Made by a program: the position numbers and the translations under genes. From an uncultured Pelagibacteraceae bacterium (GTDB taxonomy: Bacteria; Pseudomonadota; Alphaproteobacteria; Pelagibacterales; Pelagibacteraceae): a stretch of 64,000 nucleotides of DNA. This document shows, one piece after another, positions 30,483 to 39,487 of this stretch. Where the stretch lies: positions 1 to 64,000 of the forward strand of contig CACENJ010000004.1 of assembly GCA_902560855.1 (NCBI GenBank), given 5' to 3'. Under the pieces are notes generated by a model. The model was not told the origin of the DNA. It ran no database searches and was given only the letters and a program-made list of their open reading frames with translations. Numbering within the stretch: position 1 is the first letter of the stretch; every line of letters begins with the position of its first letter.

Positions 30483-32549
30483 ATGTCAGAATTTTTCTTA
30501 GAGTTATTTAGCGAAGAGATTCCAGCTAATATACAGAAAAGTGCTAGAAATAATCTTTTAAAAAATTTCAAAGACTTTTTTATAAAAAAAAATATTAATT
30601 TTAATAAAGAAATTTCTTTTTCTACACCTAATAGACTTTTGATATTTTTTGACGGTATAAATTCTGAAATTCATCAAAAAGAAGAAGAAATAAGAGGACC
30701 TAAAGTTGATGCATCCGAAATAGCTTTAAATGGTTTTTTAAAATCTAATAATCTGAAAAGTAAAGATATTTATAAAAAAGAAAGTGAAAAAGGAGCTTTT
30801 TATTTTGCAAAAAAACCTGCAAAAAAAATCAAAGTTTCTGATATTTTAAATCAAAATATCCCGTTGATTTTAGATAAAATTTCATGGAAAAAATCAATGA
30901 AATGGGGAGATTTTAAACTTTATTGGGCAAGACCACTAAAGTCTGTATTAGCCACTTTTAACAATAAAAGCTTACACTTTAAATATCATCATTTAGAAAG
31001 TTCTAATTTTACAATCATTGATAAAGATTTCGAAGATAAAAAAAAAGCTTTTAAAAATTTAAAATCATATTTGGAGTATTTCAAAAAATCGCAAATAATT
31101 ATTGATCATAACTTGAGAAAAAATTTTATAAAATCTGAATTGTTAAAAATATCTAATAAAAAAAATCTTTCCACAGAAATAAACGAAAAGCTTTTAGACG
31201 AAGTAACTAATTTAGTTAATAGACCAAATATTATTTCGTGTAAATTTGATGAAATTTTTTTAAGAATACCAAAAGAAATATTAATTACCACAATGCAGTT
31301 TCACCAAAAATACTTTCATACATTCGATAAAAAAGGAAATATTACAAATATTTTTTTGGTTGTTGCTAATAACAAAGATAAAAAAGGTTTTATTAAAGTT
31401 GGAAACGAAAGAGTTGTAAATGCTAGATTAAGCGATGCTCAGTTTTTTTGGGAAAAAAATAAGTTAAATAATTTAGTCAAACAAGTTTCAAAACTTAAAT
31501 CAATGAATTATTTTAAAGGACTTGGCACTTATTATGACAAAGTTCAAAGAATGAGAAAACTTGGAGGAATGATTTCTGATGAGTTGTTAATTAGTAAAGA
31601 CAAAGTAGAAATATCTTCAACTATTTGCAAAGTAGATTTACTATCAGACATTGTAGGGGAATTTCCTGAACTTCAGGGAGTAATAGGAGGATATTTTGCA
31701 GAATTTCAGGGCTTTGATAAAGACATATCTCTTGCAGTAAAAGAACATTATTTACCAATTGGAACAGATAGTAAAACACCAAAAAAACTTTTTAGTGTAG
31801 CTTTAGCATTAACAGATAAAATAGATACCCTTGTAGGTTTTTTTGGTATAGATCAAAAACCAACAAGTTCAAAAGATCCTTTCGCATTAAGACGTTTAGC
31901 TTTGGGTGTTATAAGGCTTTTGCTTGAAAATAATAAAGAATTTAAACTAAAAGATTTAATAAATTATTCATACAACCTTTATCTAGAACAAGGTTTTAAG
32001 TTAAGTAACAAAACAATTTATAATGATTTAAATAATTTTTTTATAGAAAGATTAAAAAATTATATGAAAGAAAAGGATATTAGGCACGATATTATTGAAG
32101 CAGCGATCAGTTCTTATGGGATTGACAATATGATGAAGGTTTATAAAAAAGCAATAACTTTAAACAAGTTTATAAATAAAGACACAGGGCAAGCAGTAAT
32201 TTCTTGTTACAAAAGGGCTTCTAATATTTTAGATTATGAGTTAAAAAATCCTGAATTTGAATTATCTAATAGTATTGATCCTGGATTATTTAAGAATGAT
32301 TATGAGAAAAATTTGTATAAAAAAATACATGATTTAAGAAAATATTTTACTAGTGTAAGCAAAGATGAAAATTTTGAACTATCTTTAAGTAATTTAGCAG
32401 AATCAAAAAATATAATTTTCGATTTTTTTGATAATGTTATGGTTAATGATAAAGATAAGGCTATAAAAAAAAATCGTCTAGAATTATTAAGAATGTTATG
32501 CAAAACTTATGATAGTTATTTAAATTTTTCAAATATAGAGAGTTTATAA
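30483..32549 (+). CDS. glyS: Glycyl-tRNA synthetase beta subunit
   Basis: tRNA-binding subunit partnering GlyQ. The 688-residue protein opens FFLELFSEEIPANIQ (family start), has a conserved REEIRGP-like segment (EEEIRGPKVD, about 68-77), an HD-like region around ELQGVIGGYFAEFQG and KDPFALRRLALGVIR (about 460-475), and a C-terminal helical, anticodon-recognition-type region. Length is normal. It overlaps ppdK by one base. Confidence 0.96.
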   Translation: MSEFFLELFSEEIPANIQKSARNNLLKNFKDFFIKKNINFNKEISFSTPNRLLIFFDGINSEIHQKEEEIRGPKVDASEIALNGFLKSNNLKSKDIYKKESEKGAFYFAKKPAKKIKVSDILNQNIPLILDKISWKKSMKWGDFKLYWARPLKSVLATFNNKSLHFKYHHLESSNFTIIDKDFEDKKKAFKNLKSYLEYFKKSQIIIDHNLRKNFIKSELLKISNKKNLSTEINEKLLDEVTNLVNRPNIISCKFDEIFLRIPKEILITTMQFHQKYFHTFDKKGNITNIFLVVANNKDKKGFIKVGNERVVNARLSDAQFFWEKNKLNNLVKQVSKLKSMNYFKGLGTYYDKVQRMRKLGGMISDELLISKDKVEISSTICKVDLLSDIVGEFPELQGVIGGYFAEFQGFDKDISLAVKEHYLPIGTDSKTPKKLFSVALALTDKIDTLVGFFGIDQKPTSSKDPFALRRLALGVIRLLLENNKEFKLKDLINYSYNLYLEQGFKLSNKTIYNDLNNFFIERLKNYMKEKDIRHDIIEAAISSYGIDNMMKVYKKAITLNKFINKDTGQAVISCYKRASNILDYELKNPEFELSNSIDPGLFKNDYEKNLYKKIHDLRKYFTSVSKDENFELSLSNLAESKNIIFDFFDNVMVNDKDKAIKKNRLELLRMLCKTYDSYLNFSNIESL

Positions 32550-35206
32550 TGAATAAATTAATATTAAATTTTAAATCAAAAAATTTAAATAAAATTAAAC
32601 ACCCAAAATATTTTTTGGGTGGAAAAGGAGCTAATCTTTCAGAAATGGGCAAACTAGGACTGCCGGTTCCGCCAGGATTTACAATTTCCACAAAGGTATG
32701 TGAAATTTTTTACAACAATAATAAGAAATTAAATCAAAAAATACTTAAAGAAATAAAAAAAGAATTAAAAATAATCGAAAAACAATCAGGAAAAAAATTT
32801 GGTAATTTAATAAATCCATTGTTAGTTTCTGTTAGATCTGGGGCTCGAGTATCAATGCCAGGAATGATGGATACTATACTTAATTTGGGATTAAACGATA
32901 AAACTGTTTTAGCTCTAGCAAAAAAAACCTCAAATATGAGATTTGCCAAGGACAGTTATAGAAGATTTATACAAATGTATAGCAATGTTGTTATGGGAGT
33001 AGAAAATTACAATTTTGAAGAATTAATAGAAAATTACAAGTTAACAAAAGGTGTTTTACTAGATACAGATCTTGATGAGTATGATTGGGACGGATTAATA
33101 AAAGATTTTAAAGAAGTAGTTAAAACTAAGACAAAAAAAGAATTTCCCCAAAATGTTTTTGATCAACTATTTGGAGCAATTAGTTCAGTATTTTTGTCTT
33201 GGGATAGCAATAGAGCAAAAATTTATAGAAGATTAAATCAAATCCCATCTAGTTGGGGAACAGCTGTAAATGTTCAATCAATGGTCTTTGGAAATATGGG
33301 TAAAGATTGCGCTACCGGCGTTGCTTTTACAAGAAATCCTTCGGATGGAAGTAAAGAAATTTATGGTGAATATTTAATTAATGCTCAAGGAGAAGACGTT
33401 GTTGCTGGCACAAGAACTCCACAATATATAACTAAAAAATCAAAAAAAATTACATCTTCAAAGGAAAAATCCATGGAAGAATCCATGCCTAAAGTTTTTA
33501 ATCAACTTAAGAAAATATTAAAAACTTTAGAAAATCATTATAAAGATATGCAAGATGTAGAATTTACGGTCGAAAATAATAAACTTTGGATGTTGCAAAC
33601 AAGATCTGGAAAAAGAACTCCAAAGTCAGCCATTAAAATAGCTGCAGATATGGTTAAGGAAAAATTAATTTCAAAAAAAGAAGCAATATTAAGAATAAAT
33701 CCTAATTCATTAGATTCTCTTTTGCATCCAACATTAGATGAAGAAAGTGAAATTAATGTAATTGCTAAAGGTTTGCCAGCATCTCCTGGAGCAGCAAGTG
33801 GAAAAGTCGTTTTTACATCTGAAGAAGCTGAAAGATTAAATAATATGATGCAAGATACGATTTTAGTTAGAATTGAAACTTCTCCAGAAGATATTCATGG
33901 AATGCATGCTGCTAAAGGAATTCTTACATCAAGAGGCGGAATGACGAGCCATGCGGCAGTTGTTGCAAGAGGAATGGGCAGACCATGTGTATCTGGTTCT
34001 AGCGAGATAGACGTAGATTATGAAAAAAGGCTGTTTAAAACAAATCAGCATGAAATAAAAGAAGGAGATATAATTACTATTGATGGCTCTACTGGTAGAA
34101 TAATTTTAGGTAAAGTAAAAACTGTAAAACCAGAAATTTCTGGTGACTTTTCCAAAGTTATGGGTTGGGCTGATAGCTTTAGAAAATTAAAAATTAGAAC
34201 AAATTCTGAAACACCGCTAGATAGCAAAACCGCCAGACAATTTGGGGCTGAGGGAATTGGACTGTGTAGAACAGAACATATGTTTTTTGATGAAGAGAGA
34301 ATTTTGTCAGTAAGAGAAATGATTTTGTCCAAATCGAAAGATGATAGAAACAAAGCTTTATTAAAGCTTTTGCCATATCAAAAAAATGATTTTATCAAAA
34401 TATTTGAAATAATGAATGGACTTCCTGTTACTGTTAGATTACTAGATCCTCCATTACACGAATTTTTACCAAGAAACAAAAATGAAATTTCTGATGTAGC
34501 TAATTCACTAAATTTATCCACCAAAGAAATAGAGGGAAGAATTAATGAACTACACGAGCACAATCCAATGCTTGGACATAGGGGTTGTAGATTGGGAATT
34601 TCTTTCCCTGAAATTTATGAGATGCAATGTAGAGCAATTTTTGAAGCTCTAATTGAATGTAAGGATAAAAAAATCAAATCAATTTTACCAGAAATAATGA
34701 TTCCATTAGTTTCTACAGAAGCAGAAATAAAAATTATGAAAGATTTAGTTATTAAGGTTGCAAGCCAAGTAGAAAATGAAAATAAGGTTAAAATAAAATT
34801 TTTAGTTGGAACTATGATTGAGCTACCTAGAGCAGCTATAAAAGCCCAAGATATTGCTAAACATGCTGAATTTTTTAGCTTTGGAACTAACGACTTAACT
34901 CAAACTACATTTGGAATTAGCAGGGATGATAGTGGAAAATTTTTAAATGACTATATTGAAAATAAAATATTTGATATCGATCCTTTTGTATCAATAGATG
35001 AGGGAGTGGGAGATTTAATTGAAATTGCAACACAAAAGGGAAGAAGGCAGAATAAAAAAATTAAATTTGGAATATGTGGAGAGCATGGCGGAGATCCAAA
35101 AAGTATAGATTTTTGTTCTAAAATAGGATTGGATTATGTTTCTTGTTCACCATACAGAGTACCTATTGCAAAATTAGCTGCAGCCCAAGCTCAGCTAAAA
35201 AAATGA
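32549..35206 (+). CDS. ppdK: Pyruvate, phosphate dikinase
   Basis: PPDK interconverts pyruvate, ATP and phosphate with phosphoenolpyruvate, AMP and pyrophosphate. The 885-residue protein has the nucleotide-binding start (FLGGKGANLSEMGKLGLPVPPGFTIST, within about 25-50), the central phospho-histidine motif GGMTSHAAVVARGMGRPCVSG (about 455-475) and the C-terminal PEP/pyruvate barrel with GTNDLTQTTFG and a CGEHGGDP segment near residue 850. Being reversible, it can serve gluconeogenesis or replace pyruvate kinase in a PPi-linked glycolysis. It follows glyS with a 1-bp overlap; placement after glyQS is common in alphaproteobacteria. Confidence 0.97.
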   Translation: MNKLILNFKSKNLNKIKHPKYFLGGKGANLSEMGKLGLPVPPGFTISTKVCEIFYNNNKKLNQKILKEIKKELKIIEKQSGKKFGNLINPLLVSVRSGARVSMPGMMDTILNLGLNDKTVLALAKKTSNMRFAKDSYRRFIQMYSNVVMGVENYNFEELIENYKLTKGVLLDTDLDEYDWDGLIKDFKEVVKTKTKKEFPQNVFDQLFGAISSVFLSWDSNRAKIYRRLNQIPSSWGTAVNVQSMVFGNMGKDCATGVAFTRNPSDGSKEIYGEYLINAQGEDVVAGTRTPQYITKKSKKITSSKEKSMEESMPKVFNQLKKILKTLENHYKDMQDVEFTVENNKLWMLQTRSGKRTPKSAIKIAADMVKEKLISKKEAILRINPNSLDSLLHPTLDEESEINVIAKGLPASPGAASGKVVFTSEEAERLNNMMQDTILVRIETSPEDIHGMHAAKGILTSRGGMTSHAAVVARGMGRPCVSGSSEIDVDYEKRLFKTNQHEIKEGDIITIDGSTGRIILGKVKTVKPEISGDFSKVMGWADSFRKLKIRTNSETPLDSKTARQFGAEGIGLCRTEHMFFDEERILSVREMILSKSKDDRNKALLKLLPYQKNDFIKIFEIMNGLPVTVRLLDPPLHEFLPRNKNEISDVANSLNLSTKEIEGRINELHEHNPMLGHRGCRLGISFPEIYEMQCRAIFEALIECKDKKIKSILPEIMIPLVSTEAEIKIMKDLVIKVASQVENENKVKIKFLVGTMIELPRAAIKAQDIAKHAEFFSFGTNDLTQTTFGISRDDSGKFLNDYIENKIFDIDPFVSIDEGVGDLIEIATQKGRRQNKKIKFGICGEHGGDPKSIDFCSKIGLDYVSCSPYRVPIAKLAAAQAQLKK

Positions 35207-35302
35207 CGGGTGGCAGGATTTGAACTTGCTACTTTCGGTTTAAAAAACTTTTGCTCTTTAACATTTACATTACAACTAACATTATAAAGCGGAAACCGAA
35301 AA
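35205..35302 (-). ncRNA. tRNA-like 3' half / degenerate tRNA (Lys-like) with internal dyad
   Basis: Read on the minus strand, this gap between nadC and ppdK ends in a T arm (GCAAG-TTCAAAT-CCTGC, one mismatch) plus a seven-base acceptor-like strand CACCCGT, followed by a T run inside the end of ppdK. Just before is an anticodon-like stem with loop TTTTTAA (anticodon TTT, lysine) whose 3' strand ACCGA does not pair with the adjoining AAAGT, but pairs with TCGGT about 50 bases earlier (TTCGGTTT/AAACCGAA). A GAGC, as at the end of a D arm, is also present. No matching 5' acceptor strand and no CCA are encoded. A decayed tRNA-Lys or another structured RNA are both possible. Confidence 0.4.
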
Positions 35303-35332
35303 TTTTCAGGATGTTAACAGAACATCAATGTT

Positions 35333-36166
35333 TTAAATTTCTAGCTTGAGATCAATAGCTGTAACGCTGTGGGTTAATTGACCAATTGAGATTCTATTGA
35401 CACCTGTTGCAGCTATTTTTTTTACATTTTTAAGAGTAACATTTCCCGATGCTTCAGTTTGATAATATTTTTTAGAGAGCTTAACTGCTTTTTTTAAGTT
35501 TTTTAAGTTAAAGTTATCAAATAAAATTCTATTAAAATTCATTCCTAAAATTTTCTTTAGTTGATTTAAATTATCAACCTCAACTGTTATAATTTTTTTA
35601 TTTTTAAATTTATTAGCCTTAATTATTAGATCATCAATACTTTCGTAAGCAATATGATTATCCTTTATAAAATATTCATCACTTAAACTAAATCTATGAT
35701 TTGTTCCACCTCCCAACTTTACGCCATATTTCTGCACAATTCTAAAATTTGGAATTGTTTTTCTTGTGCAGCAAATTTTACATTTTTTTCCAGCTTTTCT
35801 AACAAATTGATTTGTTTTTGTTGCTACCCCGGAAATATGGGATAAAAAGTTCAAGGAAACTCTTTCAGCAGTTAGTATATTTTTTATATTACCTTTGATT
35901 ATAGCAATAACATCACCTTTTTTAACATAAGAACCTTCTTTTATTTTTTTAGTAAATTTTATTTTTTTGTCTATTATTTTAAATGTTTGTTTAGCAAATT
36001 CTAATCCACCAATAATTCCTTTTTGGTTAGAAACTAATTTTAATTCTTTATTAATATTATTGGCTAATAAATTTGATGTAATATCTCTATCGAGTCCTAT
36101 ATCTTCTTCAAGTGCTTTTCTTACAATTCTTCTAATAATTTTTATAGATAAAAAATTTTTAATCAT
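35333..36166 (-). CDS. nadC: Nicotinate-nucleotide (quinolinate) pyrophosphorylase
   Basis: NadC joins quinolinate to PRPP, giving nicotinate mononucleotide in NAD synthesis. The 277-residue type II PRTase has the RNA-like N-terminal domain (EDIGLDRDITSNLL, about 20-33), then ERVSLNFLSHISGVAT, the substrate-binding CTRKTIPNFRIVQKYGV (about 134-150), GGGTNHRFSLSDEYFIKDNHI and the C-terminal EASGNVTLKNV. It is on the same strand as nadA but four unrelated genes separate the two; nadB, often adjacent, is not in the window. Confidence 0.96.
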   Translation of the reverse strand: MIKNFLSIKIIRRIVRKALEEDIGLDRDITSNLLANNINKELKLVSNQKGIIGGLEFAKQTFKIIDKKIKFTKKIKEGSYVKKGDVIAIIKGNIKNILTAERVSLNFLSHISGVATKTNQFVRKAGKKCKICCTRKTIPNFRIVQKYGVKLGGGTNHRFSLSDEYFIKDNHIAYESIDDLIIKANKFKNKKIITVEVDNLNQLKKILGMNFNRILFDNFNLKNLKKAVKLSKKYYQTEASGNVTLKNVKKIAATGVNRISIGQLTHSVTAIDLKLEI

Positions 36167-36174
36167 AATATTTT

Positions 36175-37359
36175 TTATAAATTATAATAAACTAATTTTA
36201 GCAACTTGGTTAAAGCTTTATACAAAGGTATTGTTCCAAGATCATCAGTTAAAAGTATTTTAGGAGAAAAAATTAAACATATTGAAGAAAAAGCAACTAT
36301 TTTTTTAATTTTAGAAATTTTTTTTGATTTTCGTTCTATATAATCGCTATCGATTATTTTTGTTTTAAAAAGGAAAATTAAAAAAATAATTAAGAAATTA
36401 TAATTTAAATATGTAATTCTACCCCAATCTAAAGCCAAAATATATATAGGAAGGGAAAATAATACTATAATTAAAATTATTTTTTTTATATTGTTTTTTA
36501 ATTCAACAAAATTTTCATTAATTCTAATAAAATAAAATATTGGAAGTAAATTTATCAAGAAAATAAAAGTATATCTTAATATTCCAATTGCAGAGATTTT
36601 ATTTATAACATTAAAAAAGTGGTTTTCGACAGGTTTAGAAAGCCAGCTAATTGCACCATCTCCCACACTAATTTTAATATTTTTTTCACTATAACTACTG
36701 ATCATTTCAGATAATTTTGCAGATTCTCCCACATACAAATTTAAAAATATTAGTGCAAAAATTATTATTAATGTAAAAAAAAGGTGCTTTAAATTAATTC
36801 TTTCTTTTAAAAAAAAATTATATTTAAAATAAAATACTAAAAAATAATAATAAATATAAAAAAAAGTTATTTCATGAATTAAACATGAAACACTAAAGAT
36901 CGTGAAAAAGTAAAAAAAAAGGCTGTTTAAATTTGAAGCTCTTATTAAAGTGAATGCTAAAAAGAGTAATAAAACAAATATATCCTTTCTACCTAGCGCT
37001 TCCAATTCTCCAATTGGGTATAAAAATGAGATAGAAGAAAAAATAAATAATAACCAAAAGAAGTTAATTTTTATTTTAGAAAAAAAATAAACAAAAAATA
37101 GAGTGTAAATTAGATAAGCTCCAATCTGAAAAAATAATATAAGATTTTTAATTTTAAAATCTGTAAAATTTGATAATTCATAAATTACCTGACCAATTAG
37201 TCCTCTTCTAACAAAACCTCCTTCGTAGTTAATTAGCCAGTCTGTGTAAACATATTTATTAGGAAATTGTTCTAACTGGAAAAATAAAAATAAAATATAA
37301 GATAAAAGAATATATAAGAAATAGAGAAATACAATTTTGTTTTTTTTATAAGATTGCAT
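36175..37359 (-). CDS. Polytopic membrane protein of unknown function in sugar cassette
   Basis: I do not recognise a named family. The 394-residue protein is extremely hydrophobic (Phe, Ile, Leu, Tyr) with roughly ten predicted membrane helices and a larger non-membrane loop around residues 215-260. A distinctive early stretch, DWLINYEGGFVRRGLIGQ (about 40-57), and ALGRKD (about 121-126) between helices 3 and 4 look like conserved functional loops. Placement next to two sugar epimerases and a glycosyltransferase suggests a polysaccharide polymerase, ligase or GT-C-type transferase, but that is inference. Composition is even more AT-biased than flanking nad genes. Confidence 0.75.
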   Translation of the reverse strand: MQSYKKNKIVFLYFLYILLSYILFLFFQLEQFPNKYVYTDWLINYEGGFVRRGLIGQVIYELSNFTDFKIKNLILFFQIGAYLIYTLFFVYFFSKIKINFFWLLFIFSSISFLYPIGELEALGRKDIFVLLLFLAFTLIRASNLNSLFFYFFTIFSVSCLIHEITFFYIYYYFLVFYFKYNFFLKERINLKHLFFTLIIIFALIFLNLYVGESAKLSEMISSYSEKNIKISVGDGAISWLSKPVENHFFNVINKISAIGILRYTFIFLINLLPIFYFIRINENFVELKNNIKKIILIIVLFSLPIYILALDWGRITYLNYNFLIIFLIFLFKTKIIDSDYIERKSKKISKIKKIVAFSSICLIFSPKILLTDDLGTIPLYKALTKLLKLVYYNL

Positions 37360-37377
37360 TTAGTAAGGTCTTAATAT

Positions 37378-38427
37378 TTATTTTTGGTTATAAATTAATT
37401 CAGTAATTATTTTTTTTGTATTATATTTTTGTTTCCACGCAGGATAATCTTTTTTAAATTTTTCAATATTTGAAATATACCATATATGGTCGCCAACTCT
37501 ATTTTTTTTAAGAACTTCTTTTTTAATTTTTATTTTTGAAATATTTTCAACTAGTTCAAGAGCTTCAATTATTGAACAGTTAGAAAATCTGCCTCCTCCA
37601 ATATTATAAATTTCACCATATTTTGGTTTTTTATAAAATTCCCAAAAACAATTTACTAAATCATAGCTATGTATATTGTCTCTTACCTGCTTTCCTTTGT
37701 AGCCTATCATTGAATATTTTTTCTTTGATAAAGCTATCTTTACTAAATAAGATAAAAATCCATGAAGCTTAGCACCGCTATGATTTGGACCAGTAATACA
37801 TCCTCCTCTAAACGAAACTGTTTTAAGCCCAACATTTTTGCCATATTCTTGAACAATTAAATCTGCATAAACTTTTGAGACACCAAAAAAACTATGAGTA
37901 CAGTTATCTATAGGAAATTTTTCATTTATTCCTTTGTAATATTTATCATTTTTTTTTAATTCCCATCTTTTATTTTTTTCAAATATTTTTAATTTGTTGG
38001 GATTGTCTCCGTACACTTTATTTGTTGACATAAAAATAAACGGTGAATTCGGACAGTATTTTTTTGTTAGTTCAAGAAGGTTTAGCGTTCCTGTAGCATT
38101 TACATTAAAGTCTATTAATGGAAAGTTTTTTCCATAATCATGAGAAGGCTGTGCTGCGCAATGGATAATTACTGATATATTTCTATAATATTTTTTAAAT
38201 ATTTTTTCTAACCCATTGTAATTTCTTATATCAATATTAAAATTTCTAAAATTTTTATTATTTTTAATTAGTTTGTTTTTTACCCAGGCTGTTGATCCTT
38301 CATTTCCAAAAAAAACCTTTCTTAGGTTATTGTCTATACCAACAACATTAAATCCTTTTTTTGCAAAGAAATTTACAGATTCCGAACCTACTAAACCACT
38401 AGAACCAGTTATTATTGCTACTGACAT
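37378..38427 (-). CDS. NAD-dependent epimerase, CDP-paratose 2-epimerase-like
   Basis: An extended SDR of 349 residues. The Rossmann motif GSSGLVGSE (residues 8-16), the GIDNNLRKVFFGNEGSTAW segment, HCAAQPSHDYG, and STNKVYGDNPNKL match the CDP-paratose 2-epimerase (tyvelose) group. The usual catalytic YxxxK reads FGVSK here, with Phe at the tyrosine position; as far as I recall some members of this group share that change. A VRDNIHSYDL segment closes the substrate domain. It is the first of a paired set (five bases to the next epimerase), probably making an activated deoxy-sugar or related nucleotide sugar for a surface glycan; the exact substrate is not determinable. Confidence 0.85.
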   Translation of the reverse strand: MSVAIITGSSGLVGSESVNFFAKKGFNVVGIDNNLRKVFFGNEGSTAWVKNKLIKNNKNFRNFNIDIRNYNGLEKIFKKYYRNISVIIHCAAQPSHDYGKNFPLIDFNVNATGTLNLLELTKKYCPNSPFIFMSTNKVYGDNPNKLKIFEKNKRWELKKNDKYYKGINEKFPIDNCTHSFFGVSKVYADLIVQEYGKNVGLKTVSFRGGCITGPNHSGAKLHGFLSYLVKIALSKKKYSMIGYKGKQVRDNIHSYDLVNCFWEFYKKPKYGEIYNIGGGRFSNCSIIEALELVENISKIKIKKEVLKKNRVGDHIWYISNIEKFKKDYPAWKQKYNTKKIITELIYNQK

Positions 38428-38431
38428 TTTT

Positions 38432-39457
38432 TTAAAAACCTTTTAAAATTTTTTTATTTTTTATCATCCAAAAATAAATATCCTTCATAATCTGATTGAT
38501 ATTTTTTTTGGGTTTCCATCTGTAAATTTTTTTTACTTTTTTTATACAACTAACATAATAAGGTATGTCATAATTTGATGTTTCTTTTATTTTTTCTTTT
38601 TTGCAAATATTTTTTGTTATTTCTTCACATATCTTTGTTAGTCCTATTAGTGAAATTTTATTCATTATACCGCCCCCAACATTTATAGTGATATTCTTTA
38701 TTTTTTTTATTTTTTTTATTTGAAGATAGATCAGCTCATTTAGATCATCAATATGCAGAACATCACGCACTTGATTGCCATATCCACCATATCCTATGTA
38801 TTTAATTTTTTTTTTTTGTATATGATTTTTCATCCAAAAGGAAAAAAGTCCTTGCTCTTGTTTGCCAAATTGCCAAGGTCCGCTAATAACCCCACATCTA
38901 TTTATAATATAACTAATATTAAATAAATATGAGTACTCTTTGATAAGTTCTTCAGAAAAAAGTTTTGTGAGACCATATATAGATCTAATGTCTGAAGTGT
39001 TAAAATTTTCAGAAATCTCTTTTCTAAGATTAAATTTATTTTTGTATTTATTTTTTGATACAAAATTATTAATTTTTTTTATTGAATAAACTCTACTTGT
39101 TGACAAATATATTATAGAAGAATTGTATTTTAAAGAATGATTTAGCGTATTCAATGTTGTTAAAAAATTATTTTTTATTACATCATCCATGTTTTTTTTT
39201 GAGTTTTCTATTGCTGGGTCAGAACAACAATCAATAAAAATATTAACTTTTCCCAATTTTTTTAGAGAATTCGTTTTTGAGATATCTTTATTAATGTTAT
39301 TAATTTTGTTTTTAACTAATCTTTTGTAATTTATCCTTGAACCTTTTCTAGAAAAATTATCTACACTTGTTATTTTCGCATTTTTTAACTTTTTTTTCAA
39401 AAAAATTGCTATGTTTGATCCGATAAATCCACATCCACCCAAAATGACAATTTTCAT
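38432..39457 (-). CDS. NAD-dependent epimerase/dehydratase, second of pair
   Basis: A 341-residue extended SDR with the nucleotide motif GGCGFIGSN (residues 7-15), a VDNFSRKGS segment after beta-2, LSTSRVYS, an intact YGLTK catalytic pair (about residue 180), and RCGVISGPWQFGKQEQGLFSFW plus GNQVRDVLHIDDL, which mark the same CDP-paratose 2-epimerase-like group as the neighbour. Sequence is lysine- and asparagine-rich. The two epimerases are adjacent and cotranscribed, suggesting successive or alternative steps on one nucleotide sugar. It is divergent from the GT2 gene with 30 bases between starts. Confidence 0.85.
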   Translation of the reverse strand: MKIVILGGCGFIGSNIAIFLKKKLKNAKITSVDNFSRKGSRINYKRLVKNKINNINKDISKTNSLKKLGKVNIFIDCCSDPAIENSKKNMDDVIKNNFLTTLNTLNHSLKYNSSIIYLSTSRVYSIKKINNFVSKNKYKNKFNLRKEISENFNTSDIRSIYGLTKLFSEELIKEYSYLFNISYIINRCGVISGPWQFGKQEQGLFSFWMKNHIQKKKIKYIGYGGYGNQVRDVLHIDDLNELIYLQIKKIKKIKNITINVGGGIMNKISLIGLTKICEEITKNICKKEKIKETSNYDIPYYVSCIKKVKKIYRWKPKKNINQIMKDIYFWMIKNKKILKGF

Positions 39458-39487
39458 ATATAAATATTTGAATTATACTCTAACATT

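Noticed and set aside
35205..35340. Two-piece (permuted) tmRNA, acceptor part
   Set aside because: In permuted genes the coding part follows the acceptor part on the same strand; here that would fall inside the intact end of ppdK. No tag frame and no CCA are seen.
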